From positions 12,406,501 through 12,470,500 of the forward strand of contig NC_090283.1 in NCBI RefSeq assembly GCF_037392515.1: a stretch of DNA of 64,000 nt, read 5' to 3'. The position numbers and the translations under genes were made by a program. Shown here in pieces: positions 42,191-54,630 of this stretch (positions are counted from its first letter, which is position 1; each line of letters starts with the position of its first letter). The DNA comes from Haliotis asinina. Taxonomy: Eukaryota; Mollusca; Gastropoda; Lepetellida; Haliotidae. The notes beneath the pieces were generated by a model. The model did not search any database. It saw nothing but the letters and a program-made list of their open reading frames with translations, and had not been told where the DNA came from.

Positions 42191-42220
<30 letters not shown>
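41925..42220. repeat. Cluster of GTCGCCCAAAGGTCG core motifs ending in a TA microsatellite
   Basis: GTGTCGCCGAAAGGTCGC at 41930; then, around 42110-42190, inverted and direct copies meet in a perfect palindrome (GGCGACACGGTGTCGCC) followed by CGTCGCCCAAATGTCGCCCA and AAGGTCG. (TA)n at ~42195-42220 abuts the end of LINE copy C. This is the third locus with this core. Confidence 0.8.
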
Positions 42221-42221
<1 letters not shown>

Positions 42222-42239
42222 CGTCTTTTGTTGGTTACC

Positions 42240-45200
42240 TACTTGGGTGTCCCACTTCTTCTGCATCAGATCATGTATATAAATTCTAATGCTCGCTTTG
42301 TAATCAGAGTATGGAATAAGAAGTGCTGTCACAGATTTGTTGAGTGCTGCCTTGGCAGCAAGATCGGCCGTTGCGTTACCTGAAATGCCTACGTGCCTGG
42401 GTAAGCAACAAAAGACGATGTCGTATTGGCGAGTGGCAAGATTATTATACAATTCAACAATTTCTATTAAAAGTGGATGTTTACAAGAGATATTTTTAAT
42501 AGCCTGAAGGCAAGAAAGAGAGATTATATACTGTTTACGTTTTGGGTGTCTTTGAATATATTTAAGAGCTGTTAATATGGCGTTAGCTTCTGCTGTAAAA
42601 ATAGAACTGTTATCTGGTAATCTAGAAGATATTGTTCTGGATCCAGTGGCAGTGGCACAAGCCACTGCGCCACCGTCCTTGGACCCATCTGTAAGTGTGG
42701 ATTTATAATTTCTATATTTATGTTTCAATTGATTATATTCTTGTTTATACTGTAATTCACTCGTTTCTGATTTCTTAAATGTCGTTAATGTTAGGTCAAC
42801 TTGTGGCCTAACCAACTGCCAAGGAGGAGAAGAAAGAAGACGGGTGGGAGCTATGTTTTCCAGCTCAATGCTGGCAGCAGAAATAAGTGGTTTTATTCTT
42901 AAACCAAGAGGTGGAACAAGAGAAGATTTCTTATTGTACAAATCCTCATACAGAGGATTGAAAATACAGTTATATGCAGGGTGTGACTCATTTGAATATA
43001 GTTTTGTTACATACTGTAAAGCTAATTTTATACGTCGCTGCACAAGAGATGGTTCATCAGCCTCGACCTACAGGCTGTCAACAGGTGAAGTTCTAAAGGA
43101 GCCAAGACAAAGTCTTAGACCTTGATGATGGACTGAATCTAATAGTTTTAAGTTGCTTTTGCAGGCTCCACCATAGACGATGGAGCCATAATCAAGTTTT
43201 GAACGCACGAGAGATCGATATAGATGGAGAAGGGTAGCTTGATCCCCTCCCCATTTAGAATTTGAAACCACTTTCAACAAGTCAAGTGCTTTCAGGCATT
43301 TAGTTTTAAGTGACTTAATATGCGGTAAAAACGTTAAGTGTGAGTCAAAAATGAGACCCAAGAACTTAGCTACCTTAACAACTTTAATGGGCGTGCCATC
43401 TATAGATAGTTTAGGGTCCTTATGTGGCTTATATTTACGACAAAAATGTATACAGTTAGGTTTCGATTTAGAAAATTTAAAGCCGTTTTCAAGACACCAT
43501 TTATTAATCTTGTTTAAACACAACTGCAATTGCTGTTCAATGGTAACCATATTTTTACCACGACAAGAAATATTAAAATCATCCACAAATAACGATCCAT
43601 CAATGGAATCGTTTAAAACTTTGGATAAACTGTTTATCTTTATACTGTGACTGACAAAATACTGCCTTGTGGAACACCCTGATCCTGGTTGTAATGATCA
43701 GACAGGGTAGAACCCACGCTGACTTGAAATTGTTTGTTATTTAAGAATTTGGCTATGAATTGAGGCAAACGACCTCGCAAACCGAAATCATGTAAATCTC
43801 TCAGAATGCCATATTTCCAGTTTGTGCCACATGCCTTCTCAAGATCAGAAAAGATAGACACAGCGTGTTGTTTATTAATCAGCGCGTTTTTCACAAATGA
43901 TTCTGAAGGCACTAAGTGATCGACTGTACTTCTGTTTTTACGAAAACCACATTGTATATCTGTGATAAGGTTATTTGTTTCCAAGTACCAAACAAGTCGA
44001 TTATTTATCATGCGTTCCATGGTCTTGCAAACACAGCTGGTTAGTGAAATAGGTCGATAATTGGACGGATCTGTATGATCACGTCCAGGTTTAGGTATTG
44101 GTACTACTATGGCATCACGCCATGAGGGAGGAAAGTGATCCGATGTCCAAATATCATCAAAATATTTAGAAGAGTTTCTAGGCAGGATTCTGGTAAATGC
44201 TTCTGGAATTGATAATGTATGTTATCAGCTCCTGTAGCAGTATCATGAGCTTGATCAAGAGCAGTATGGAGCACATGAATAGGAAAAGTTTCATTATAAT
44301 CTTCCCCATTATCTGAGTTGACATTAATCGTTTTCTTTTCTTGCTGTTTTTGATACTGCTGGAATTTAAGTATATAATTAGACGAGGAAGAGTGTTTAGC
44401 GAAGGTCTCACCCAGTTTATTTGCTATATCTGATTTATCCGTAAGTAATTTATCTCCATGTTTAAGATGATGGAAAGTAGATTTAGTGCCTTTACCTTTA
44501 TTTTTCTGGACCATGTTCCATACCTTGGACATGGGTGTCCTCGAATTTATTTTAGGTACATAATTTTGCCAAGATTGGAGTTTGTTTTGTTTAAAAGTAC
44601 GCCGTGCTTTAGCATTTACAATTGTAAATTTATTTAACTTATGCACCATAGGATGGCGACGGAAATAATGTTCTGCTTTTTTCCTTGCCTTCCTAGCTTG
44701 TTTGCAGTCATCGTTGAACCATGGTTTTCGTATGTGTTGAACTGCAGAGGAATTTGGAATACACTCATCAGCTATGGAGTTCAATTCATCAGAAAAGCAT
44801 TTAATAGCATCAGAAACGTCAATAAACGTTCAGGTGTAAGTTTTTCAGCACACATTGTTTCATGTAAAGCCCAGTTAACCTTTTTAAAATTCCACCTTGA
44901 TGATGGAGGAACATCAGATGGAGTTACAGATTTTAGCATAGTAGGCAAATGGTCACTTCCACAGAGGTCATCGTGGACTGACCATTCGAATTCATTAAGT
45001 AGTTCTGAATTTGTGAGTGACAAGTCGAGAGCAGAATAGGTCCCTGTACCAGGGTGTAAATATGTGTTGGAACCATCATTATAAATACATAAATCATTGT
45101 CAGAACAAAAGTCCTCCAAGAATTTTCCTTTAGTGTTTGTAGTTACACTATCCTAGAGTGGGTTGTGCCCATTTAAATCTCCCATTATAATACAGGGCTT

Positions 45201-45590
45201 CGGGGGTTGGTCATATAGAGCTTGAAGATCAGGTTGGGCAAACGTCGAAGACAGCGAAATATAGAGTGAGCATAGCGTAAACGCTACATGTAAAGTAATT
45301 CTCACTGCAACAGCATGCATATTAGTAATAAGTGAAACAGGGCTTTGAATAACGTTTTGTCTGACTAGAATGGATGTTGCGCCAGTGGCCGTATCACCCA
45401 GAGGTGAAAAACAATGATATGCATTAAAATGACGAAGGTCAAATGTATCTGTTTGTTTTAAATATGTCTCTTGGAGACATAACGCTGAGGGTGTAAAATC
45501 TTGGGCTAATGGCTGTAATTCATGTAAATTAGTCCTCAGTCCTCTGCAGTTCCACTGTACAATATTATTGGAATAAGCTATCTTTTGGGG
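42240..45590 (-). pseudogene. LINE copy C ORF2
   Basis: The start codon aligned with the ATG of copy D reads ATA. Endonuclease: IVQWNCRGLRTN, LCLQETYLKQTD, IIMGDLNGHNPL followed by an in-frame stop (~45155), CGSDHLPT. RT: NYRPISLTSCVCKTMERM (~44030), DLEKACGTNWK (Y to C change; ~43825), VPQGSILSV and MDDFNIS (~43580). RNase H: LTDGSKDGGAVA (~42690), TAEANAILTAL, and SLSCLQAI, where the three codons YSD normally just before it are absent, removing a catalytic Asp. Several frame changes, e.g. near 44110, 43640 and 43080. Confidence 0.9.
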
Positions 45591-46854
45591 GGATTTATTG
45601 GTGATCTACAACGCACTTTTTTTAGGGCGACACGCTATGTGCCCTAGATGGACGTTTTCAGATACGTCTATGTCTTCAAGAGATCCATATTTGTTGAACT
45701 ACTGAATTCTATTTTGTTACCCTTTTGGGGCTCTGCCACTTTGTTGTTTTGAAGCATCAGACTTAGGTTAGGGTTTAGTTTTAACAATTTGTTGTCTATC
45801 AGCTGTTGAATGAGACTCAGAGCGTGACTGTGAAGATGACTTATGATCAGAGGACTTTGATGTAGTAGGAAGTGATTCCTCAGTCTGGGATGATATAGCA
45901 GGGTATAAAATTAAAAAAGAGTTGGATTCAGATGATGATTTTGCTACTGTAGCATAACTTTCTGTAAGGTCAGATTTCTTCACCAGTTTCTTTGCCTCAG
46001 AAAAAAGAGATATTTTGGGTGAGTGAGTGAGTTAGTGAGTTAATATTTAACGTCACATCGGCAATATTTCAGTCAAAGAGATATTTTGAGTAAAACTTTA
46101 TTTTGTTGATCACCATTTGCTCTTTCCATATTGGACACTGTTTTGACGAAGATGAATGGTTGCCTGAGCAGTTGGTGCATAGTTTAAAATCACTGTCACG
46201 AACTCCTGTTGTGTGTGTCTTCTCACCACAGTGAGCACACACAACAGACGATGTGCAGGTAGATACACCGTGTCCATATTTCTAGCATTTAAAACACCTG
46301 AGCGGGTTGGGGATGTAGGTTTCAACTTGGATATTGCAGTAACTTGCCTTCACTGATTTGGGAACATTTGGCGATGAAAAAGAAAACAGATAGGTATTCG
46401 TTTGGAATGTTCCATTGTTTTTTCGGGTTGAAAAGCGCTTCACATACAGCACACCTTGTTCTTTCATTTCGCATGATATATCAAGTTCGGACATGTCAGC
46501 AAACAATCGATCACGATCTCTAACGATACCTTTACTTGTGTTCAAGGTCTTGTGAGCAGAGACCGTGACCGGAATGCCCACAAAAGATTCAATGCTCATC
46601 AGACTGGTTGCTTGTTGTTTCTTGCCACACTCAACTAGTAGCGTACCCGAACGTAAGCGTCTAATTTTCTTAACATCCCCAGCAATACCCTTCGATACTG
46701 CGAAAGGGTTCAACTTCAATGGTGTCTTGTCAGGTGTCTCAATAACGAGGAAACGTGGCCAATACTCAATCGATAGAGACGGTCTATGATCAGTATCAAC
46801 AGGATCAATTTCAGGGGGACGTTTTGTTTTTTTGGGGGGTATTTCATAAGCCAT
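45590..46854 (-). pseudogene. LINE copy C ORF1
   Basis: Start MAYEIPPKKTKRPPEIDPVD at 46854 matches the other copies. Blocks: YWPRFLVIETPDKTPLKLNP, FAVSKGIAGDVKKIRRLRSG, the KSVKASYCN block, and CFKC, then a stop where the first knuckle should continue. Further knuckles lie at ~46270-46120 in another frame. It is interrupted at 46018-46074 by a tiny tail-only LINE/SINE insertion. The C-terminal Ser-rich part is at ~45983-45768. Confidence 0.88.
46004..46088 (-). mobile_element. 57-base tail-only LINE insertion with target duplication
   Basis: 46018-46074 consists only of the inverted (ACTC)n tail and the last ~35 bases of the LINE 3' end (TTAATATTTAACGTCACATC, GGCAATATTTC). It is flanked by AAAGAGATATTTTG at 46004-46017 and 46075-46088. 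It is an extreme 5' truncation inside ORF1 of copy C. Confidence 0.9.
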
Positions 46855-47331
46855 GATTGGTGTCATATGGTTCATCATCCGAGCTCCCCACCCACCACGG
46901 AGTATCAGAAGGACAGTGCTAAAGCAAACGGGCCTGCAGCTTGCAGCACCAAGGATACCTGGATGATATACTCCAGTAGAAGAATTATAAGTAATCTGCC
47001 AGATTGGCCCATGAGCCATCGCCTTCTGGCATAAGACTCTAGGCAAAGTTCATATTATCATAATTTACAATCAAACAAGTTACAGATCACCAGTATTGCC
47101 AAGGCCGAAATTTAAAACAATTCCATATCAAATTTGTGCAATGGCACATAGACAGTCCATGCACAGGGCTTGGCATGACCAGCCGATTGGTTGAATCGGG
47201 CCTATTCAACCACCCGTCTAGGTGAAGTAAGGGCCAAAGTGCTGTGTTGGGCAACTGGAAAGCCGTTAAAAGCCCAAATGCCCTCAACCACCAGGTTCCC
47301 GTCCTCCACCGACACGGGACGCAACCTACAG

Positions 47332-47733
47332 GCAACTTGAAGAGAACAGGTTATGGATGATATTCAGTCAAATCATTCAAAATAATTTTCACAATTGTCA
47401 ATGTCAAGATGAATGTGTCCATGCTCAGTGCACGACGTGACCAGCCGATTGATAGAATCGGGCCGATTCTACCACCCGTCTAGGTGAAGTAAGGGCCAAA
47501 GTGGTGTGTTGAGCAAAAGGAACACGTCCCAGGCTCCCAGTGCCCTCAACCACAAGACTACCGTCCTCCACCGACACGGGACGCAACCCACGGCAAACAG
47601 GTTGCCCAATTTAGTCGCCTCTTACGACAAGCAATGGGGTGCTGTGGACACATTCTGTCCCGGGTCCACACGGGAGAAGAGCACTTAGCGTTACCCAGCA
47701 CCCACCACGAGGAGGTGGCTCTTCATGGGTGCC
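47332..47733 (-). mobile_element. Second 5' leader (LINE C1) joined to copy C
   Basis: Read from 47733, this is a 5' end of the family nearly identical to the first 400 bases of copy D (54573-54972), ending at CAAGTTGCCT. It then runs straight into a second, more diverged leader (47341-47157) that belongs to copy C. The element thus has two leaders in tandem. Confidence 0.88.
47676..47733 (-). ncRNA. HDV-like ribozyme motif, LINE C1
   Basis: 58 bases: P1 GGCACCC/GGGTGCT, P2 GAAGAGC/GCTCTTC, P3 CAC/GTG around CTCCTC, and GGGTAACGCTAAGT before the second P2 strand. P2 differs from that of copy A at two paired positions yet remains fully complementary. Confidence 0.78.
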
Positions 47734-48299
47734 TGGATCTTAAGGGAATTTGAATCAGTTTAGAAAATGTATCAATGGTTGTTTTCCAACTCGTGTATAT
47801 TTTACCTCCATGAGTGGCATGTCGTGTACATGCTTCCAGTTTCATCAAGGGTGGGTGCAGTTACACATACTGTCCTATTGTTTCATGATCTGCATTATTT
47901 TGGTATTGAGTCGTATTCTGTCAGTGTATATGAGTTGAGATTCTGTTTATGAACACGTATTTTCAAACATCCTTCGTGTCTTGTCACTTAGAAAGAACGC
48001 GAGTTTGTCCACGCCCCTACGCGTCACCTACGGCTGTCAACATTGTCAGTGTTTGAAGGTTTATACAACAAAATCAAAACAGACTTGCTAAAAGTGGTAA
48101 TTCTTGCAGAAGGACAATAACATTTACCTAATCATACCGTGTAATTAGTTCCAGAGAAAAATAGTTGGATGTAACAAAAGGATGACTCATTTTTTCGGCA
48201 TCACGATGCATGTGGAGTTGTTAGTTTACTGCCGTTGCCATGATCGTTGCTATTCGTCGAATCGGTGATGTAACATTGAGATTAGTTTTGTTTATAATT
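47734..48299. other. No gene seen
   Basis: Unique-looking sequence between LINE C1 and the decayed region; nothing recognised. Confidence 0.5.
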
Positions 48300-51200
48300 A
48301 TATAAACCGAAAGTTACTAAGTTTTTAGAAAATGGGAAACTTATGGACTCTCTCTTCGTCAAAGAACAAAAAATATTGATCAAATCATTAAAAAATATTT
48401 CATTATGAAGAATTTAATACACTGGATACCACTCAACGTGATGTACTTGAAGTCGGCAATGGCAGTTACCTTCGACTGAGTGCCAATAAATTTGGCGATC
48501 ACATTTTTAATTCGCAGAGCGTTCCCAGTGCCGTATTGACATAGTGTAACCATCTGCCGAGAGACATGCAAAAATTCATGAAAACCGGTCGAATAGTTTA
48601 GGAAATAATCACTTTTTAGTGAGCATGGGGTCGGTCTGGTCCTCAATTTTTACCCATATACCTTACCTTCAACAATGAGTTTATCAAAGCAGCACGTGTC
48701 GTCAAGGTCGGAGTTGGCGATGGTAGGACATTTTTTTGGTGGTGGTTCCTGGACCTCGAGCTTGAGTCATCATTGTTTGACGACATGCAGCATGATGCTC
48801 AGGTATTCCATATTCATGGGAAGGGTCAATTCCGTGATTGCACCTTGGATTAATTTCTTGTAATGCGAGGACAAGAACGATTTGCTTTGGCTATCGTTGC
48901 ACATTTCCGTTTTCATTGATACAGCTCTAAGCAGGGTCGAAGGGCGTTTGCCTTGAACATTGTTGGTTGTGGTCAGCTGATTGAGATGAACAAACACCTC
49001 ATGATACAAAACCTCAAACCCATCTCTAAAATCAACGTCAATCTCACCCCAATGGACATCGTGGTAGATGGCAAGGACAGTTCTTTCTTCTGAACTCAAT
49101 TTATTGATGTTTTTTCAAAAGAAGCTTGGTTTTTCGCAACCCGATGCAGTTTATGACAGAGTCAATTTCGCTGTGTGGTGCGCGATAACAGGTTGCGGCA
49201 TGATGTTGAACGACACGTGTCGCAATGAGCTGAGTCTGTCCGTATTTGGTTTTCATGCATACTACCAGATCAGATGCTTCCTGAAAGAAATTGGTGCACT
49301 GCTTCTGCCAGAATTGGTGTTAAATGCGATAAACAATCGGCATGTTTACGAACACGTTTGCCATTTGATGCGAAAAGAGATTGGTGTTTGCTAGGTCCCA
49401 GCCACGGTTTGGGCTTTTCCATCAAGCCTCTTACAAATTCCAGCAAAGATCTGGGGATATTTTGGGGTTACAAAATGTGATCATTACCTTCTGACGAACG
49501 AGTGAAATGACGATTACATGGCTTTCAATGACAGCAAGGAGGTTTCGACAGGGACCTGTGGACGATTGGAAAATGTTGATGTTGGACATGTCAAAGGGGT
49601 TCACTTGCGCAGGTACCATACAGTTGATTCGATTTGAATGTACGTCTGGACCATGCTGGGTGCGCAGTCGCAAAAACGTTCTGGCATCTGGCGGCAGCTG
49701 TCTCCTCCGCATGTGCTGACAATGAATCAGCAACATGTCTGATTGCACGGTGGTGCTAGCGGTCGGTGGAGTTGCGGCCGGGTTGTGCCTCATTTGGTTA
49801 AGAATTCTTTAGCGGCGATCTACACGGATTCTCGGAAGCACACGTTTTTTGATCCAGCCTCTGAGGTCGTTGGTGGTGACAGCTTGCGAAGGTCATAAGG
49901 GGTGGTGGCATCATTCATTGTGGACCGTATGTCACTCAATCCGTCCGATGCTTCCTCATCTCGATCCAATGCAGCGGTGTCCAGTTCTCTTTGGAAGGTT
50001 AGGAGGGCTTCACACAAAGACCTCCTCCAGGTGATTGTCAAGGAAAACCCAATGCAGAAAATTGGTTTGAGGTTATAGTAATCTCGCCTCAATGCATGAT
50101 AGAAATGATTCACAGTTGTCTTCTGAAGTTCGGCGTCTGTGGCATCAGCCATGAACGAGGTTTTGGCTTCTCCATTGCACTTTGTCAAAATCATCCATCG
50201 GAATATAGTACGTTATCATTTTTTGTATTGAAGAAATGCGTTCGACATGTAACATAGAAACCAAAATGTCACACTACAGATGAAAGCTCGATATTTTCTG
50301 AAAACTGAGGGATCCTTGTGTGGTAAAAGCCATGTACCAACAATCCTCAATTCCCCAACCTGGGCGAGATCAATGCCATCGTCTTTTGTACAGTTGAACC
50401 GGCATTCGACATCACTTTCGTTTCTGGCAAGAACCAGCATGAAGTCGTGCTGAAACTTGGTCGGGCCATCATCAAGAAACCACCATCAACATCAGCGGGA
50501 ACATGGTGCTGAGCATCAACGATAGCGAAGTGTTTTACTGCTACGAAAAGAATGCTCAAAAACACGTACCAGGGCATTGGAGGCGGAAATAAAGCAACTC
50601 GGCCAAACTGGTTTTGTGTGCCACTTGACTTGGAGCTGCTCAAGGGGCACACGCTGTTTTACCTGGCTGAAAGTCGTTTAGTATGCTGTTGACAACATCT
50701 CTCTGGAGTTTGACATGGTCATGAGTCTGGAGCTGGCCCAGCAAATCTGCCCCTTGCACTCGGGAAAGCTGTCCGTCTTGTATGAGTCCTGCGACACCGG
50801 ACAATTGTCAAGTAAAAAAGCGACACGCTGAGGAATGTCAACTTGAACATGATGGTGTGATCGATGGAAAGGCAATCTGATGATTTCCATGGAGCGACAG
50901 CATAAACGTTTTCAACCATAACATCACGAGAGTAGCAGTTACCATTGAGGGCGTACCCATTCAGCTGTTCAGTCAAGTAATGAGGGCTCACAAGCAGCGG
51001 GACGAGATCTGTTGGCGATCAAACGAACCTCCAAAACCAGCGTGGTGGTCAAGGATGTTACTCAGGGAGTACGTGACCACCAAGTATGCCCTGTGGTTGG
51101 ACATGCCATTCACAGATGACAATCAACAACATGGCAGTGCACGTCGCATCGACAATGGCTGCGAGGGGATAATGGTCCAAATCAAGACTCAGACTGAAGG

Positions 51201-52260
51201 CAAATTAAACCTGTACTTGTATGTGATCATGGACGCCCAACTCAACATAGACAATGGACGATTCATGCAATCCATCTATTGATCTGTCTTGCAATCCTCA
51301 CTGCGCGATTGTGTGCAGGCAGACCAGTTGCGGCAAGACGTGTTGGACCTGCTGGAAGGTTAGTGTCGAGACGCAGTCGACCATATCGTCATACTCTGCC
51401 TGACTTTGAGCTTGACGACAGACCCTGACGTGCACGGAGTCGTTCCTGGAAAATCTCAGCTGCTGTGGTTCGACATTCCTCCGAGTGTTGAAGCGCATCT
51501 ACAAATGTCCAGGTGAGACGAGGTGTGGCTGGAGCTCACAGTAGCCAAGCCATCGTCGAGTGATTCAATTCACCCTGGCCAAACGTCTGTTCTTACATCA
51601 GTACTCGCTCGATTTCCTCAATCCCCAAAACAGATACACGGAGTGGGTCGCACGCTTGCTGAGAGTGGTGGATGTCATCAACAATCAAGTCATCAGACTC
51701 GTGGGCAATAGAGACCCATTGAAGCCATCAAAATGGAAACCGGTGCTGCCAAACTGGCGGCAACACATCGCAATAAAAATGGAAGAGAAACTGTTACCGG
51801 ACTGCGGCATCATTAGTTACTTATACCAAGTGACTACGAGGGAGACAGCAGAAAATGCGTATTTGATCCGATATGGTCCATGAAAACGTCAGAGAGGAGT
51901 TGATGATTGTACCTCGAGACGCAGATACATATGAAAATCCGAAAAAGACGCAGCAGTTGCCACCAAAGTGTTCGAGGTCATGCTGCAGAAAAGTTCCTAC
52001 GTCTCCCTCTCCGACCGAGAGAAACAAATCCCGGAGCGATCGGGCCACACCTTCTATGAGCGATTCGATATCCCTAGCCAGTTTCTGGAACTGTATTTTC
52101 ATGTCTTTCGTGAGCCTGTAGAAAATGGCGAATTAGTGGATTTCTTCTACATCTACCCAGCCAATCAATTTAGACCCAAAGTGGGCAAACTCTGAATCAT
52201 TCTCGCTGACAACTACTTGCACATTGCCATTTCGTTTGCAACAAATAAGTAATGTCTAAC
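48300..52260. other. Region of decayed coding relics, possible virus-like fossil (family unsure)
   Basis: GC-richer than its surroundings, with many short protein-like open stretches on both strands, none of which matches a host gene that I know. The right part (about 50.3-52.2 kb) reads mainly on the plus strand and the left part mainly on the minus strand. The right part has the hydrophobic/aromatic texture of a structural protein, so an old Polinton-like or other capsid-bearing insertion is one possibility; a decayed host gene is another. It is clearly broken in many places and has no recognisable terminal repeats. A SINE lies at its right edge. Confidence 0.25.
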
Positions 52261-52296
52261 GTCAACTGAAAAAAGGAATCTGACGATTATCTAGGT

Positions 52297-52433
52297 AAGT
52301 GAGTGAATATAGTTTTACGCTGCACTCAGCAATATTCCACCTATTTGGTGGCGGTCTGTAAATAATCGAGCCTGGGCCAGACAATCCAGTCATCAACAGC
52401 ATGAGCATTGATCTGCACAATTGAGAACTGATG
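52297..52433 (-). mobile_element. 5'-truncated SINE (inverted)
   Basis: Inverted copy of the SINE 3' half: GTGAGTGAATATAG, ACGCTGCACTCAGCAATATT, GGCGGTCTGTAAATAATCGA, then GAGCATTGATCTGCACAATT. It ends where the SINE reads CATCGGTTCCCAATT. Confidence 0.88.
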
Positions 52434-54359
52434 GCGAATATCTAAGATTGCATAAACAGTATCATAAAGCAGTGAATGCCCTCAGTGGCATAGACACTCG
52501 CAGCAAGCAGCATGGGACTAGGTGTGGTTGGTGTCAGGTTACTGCCGACCATCGAAACTGCACCTGTTGTTCTCAGGATAGAAATAGCAGCCAGGACATA
52601 GGGGCTGGCTGGAATAGCTTTTAAATTCATTTCACGCAGGCTGCCATGTAAAGTGCTGAAGCACTACAAGATTAGGAATTTAGCTGAAGCCAAGCTAAAC
52701 ACAGTGGAGGATCACATATCCGTACTGCTCACCGATAACAAGACAATGGATGAAGAGTTTCATCTGGCAAAATGTCACAGAATGAAGCAAAAGATTCAAA
52801 CTAAGGTCTACAAGACATTGATGATAGGAGAAAACAGCTCATAGAACCGCACAGAGAGCAAGCCCGGTAAGCATATCTTTCCAAAATCAATAAATCTCAG
52901 GAGATTAACAGTAAACTGTTTCACCAATGTTAATTTGGATGCATGAAACAATCCCTTGGTTTATTGTATTCAGTAAAACCGTTAAAGTGATTAGATATCA
53001 AATTTTGTTTTTTCCACCTTTTAGGAAAGTTTTGGCTTGTTCTACGTGAACAATAAATCTGGTGGTGAAGTCGCCCACGTCTCTCATTATCCAGATCGGT
53101 TTTCTGTCCGGTGTCCACAAATGATTCCACATAGTGAGAATTCTCATTTAACTCTGCCTACAAAGTGTAGTCTGCCAACCAATGGTCCTATCTTTAGCAC
53201 AACTCCACGGGATCTTTGTCGTGTTTACATACTCCAATCTGGAACGTCCATCTCTCTTCCCGCTGTGTCTGATACTTTCTTTCTGTATGCTTAGTTTTCA
53301 GGTATCTGACAGTGTTCTATGTCAATAAATATAGGATAAAGTATGACCCACATGCACTACGAGTGCATTCGAGAGAGAGATAATAGCATTATTGTTTTCG
53401 TAATGCCCACGGGTCATGTTTTATCCACCTTATAAACCGACTGAAGATATACTTTAGATATAGTTTGGTATTTACTTTTGAAATCAACTGGGATGAGACT
53501 GGCAGCTGATGGCACGCTTAAACGTGCCCCACACGCACCACCAATGCCCTACCGTCTTACGATGTACAGACTGTTCATGCCGACAATCAGCCTCATTATA
53601 CACAGCGAACCTTCGTAGGCTAGAGGATGAAACCACCAAGTTAATAAACGAAAGGTTGTGGGCTCGAAAGTAGGTGTTAGCAGTACATGCTAGAAATTGT
53701 CAGTAATGTTGTATTTTATGATCGCATTCAGTGATGACAACACAGAGTCGTATAAGCCTTCAAAGCAAGCAATAATTCCAAGTCAAGGGTTATTCTAGAG
53801 GGAAAATATTGAAGTTATATTCCCAGGGTGGAGGGACGATATTGAAGTAATGCCCACTAATCCTCGGGGCATCGGGTATGACAAGAAATAATGCCTCGCC
53901 TAGAATAAAATTGTGACGTCACTGGACGATTTTTAAATCCTTTATAAATCCTGGCATATCAATGTCTCTTGCTCGTTCATTCCCGTTATACTTCTAACAA
54001 TATCTTATCTTTAATACTTTTTCACTTATAATTTTACAGAAGTTGGATTATTGCCCACCATCATTCCAACCATATTCTTATTCCACTGACAGGGGCAATG
54101 GGTTGTAAAAATATGACATATAGGGAACCAGCCAGCATTTTGACATTCCCTATGCTATTGTTCCCAATATGCTATTGTTCGTCAGACATGATATTACATG
54201 TTCCCATGATCAGCTAAGTGCCACAATGTAATCTTAGCACTCCCATTTTATGTCACATCAATCACATAATGGCTTTGTGATGTAGGTAGTAAAAAGGAAT
54301 ATGCAACATTACAAAGACAAATTACAGACGCATGAAACAATCTAAATAAAGAAACCAAC
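52434..54359. other. No confident gene; possible cytoplasmic exon of the receptor gene
   Basis: A minus-strand open stretch at ~53145-53030 (NENSHYVESFVDTGQKTDLD and following residues) could be a cytoplasmic-tail exon of the EGF receptor gene, with an acceptor-like TTTGTAG before it. This is weak. The rest shows nothing I can name. Confidence 0.3.
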
Positions 54360-54468
54360 CTCTTTGTGTTCATTCTCCTTCGAAAGTAGAACAGAGCTGC
54401 CAGTAAGATACAAGCTGCAAAAATCAGCGCAGTAGGTAGGATTCCGCCCAAGAAAACATTGGCAGAAA
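54360..54468 (-). CDS. Transmembrane exon of an EGF-repeat receptor gene
   Basis: Acceptor TTCTGCAG before 54468, donor AG|GTTGGT after 54360, 109 nt. It encodes SANVFLGGILPTALIFAACI, LLAALFYFRRR and MNTK: a single hydrophobic helix of ~22 residues followed by a basic stop-transfer sequence. The order on the minus strand (EGF exon at 62129-61219, then LINE D in the intron, then this exon) suggests a type I receptor of the MEGF/scavenger-receptor F kind common in molluscs. That the two exons belong to one gene is inferred. Confidence 0.6.
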
Positions 54469-54560
54469 CTGCAGAAGAAGGTACTACGGAATTAATGTCC
54501 CCTTTGACTTGCATCTGTTTATGAGACTTACACTTATATGTTTAAGGTAGAGTATTACCT

Positions 54561-54572
54561 CTGTCAGAGATA
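54561..54572. repeat. Target-site duplication of LINE copy D, left
   Basis: CTGTCAGAGATA, identical to 60764-60775. Confidence 0.95.
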
Positions 54573-54630
54573 GGCACCCGTGAAGAGCCACCTCCTCGTG
54601 GTGGGTGCTGGGTCACGCTAAGCGCTCTTC
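54573..54630 (+). ncRNA. HDV-like ribozyme motif, LINE copy D
   Basis: P1 GGCACCC (54573-54579) with GGGTGCT (54603-54609); P2 GAAGAGC (54582-54588) with GCTCTTC (54624-54630); loop CTCCTC (54592-54597) closed by CAC/GTG; GGGTCACGCTAAGC between P1 and P2 with candidate catalytic C54618. Against copy A, P2 changes GGCGAGC/GCTCGCC to GAAGAGC/GCTCTTC, that is, two compensated base pairs. The first base is exactly the first base after the target duplication. Confidence 0.82.

Larger units (their letters stand above)
42221..47341 (-). mobile_element. LINE copy C, 3' truncated
   Basis: Minus-strand member of the A-E family. It has a leader portion (47341-46855), ORF1 (46854 to ~45590), and ORF2 (~45585 to 42240) which stops at KKWDTQVG in the middle of the C-terminal part. 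The last ~80 codons and the 3' UTR are missing, which is unusual because LINE copies usually lose their 5' end. At the truncation, 17-19 bases (TCGTCTTTTGTTGGTTAC, 42221-42239) are an inverted copy of the element's own RNase H region. Confidence 0.93.
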
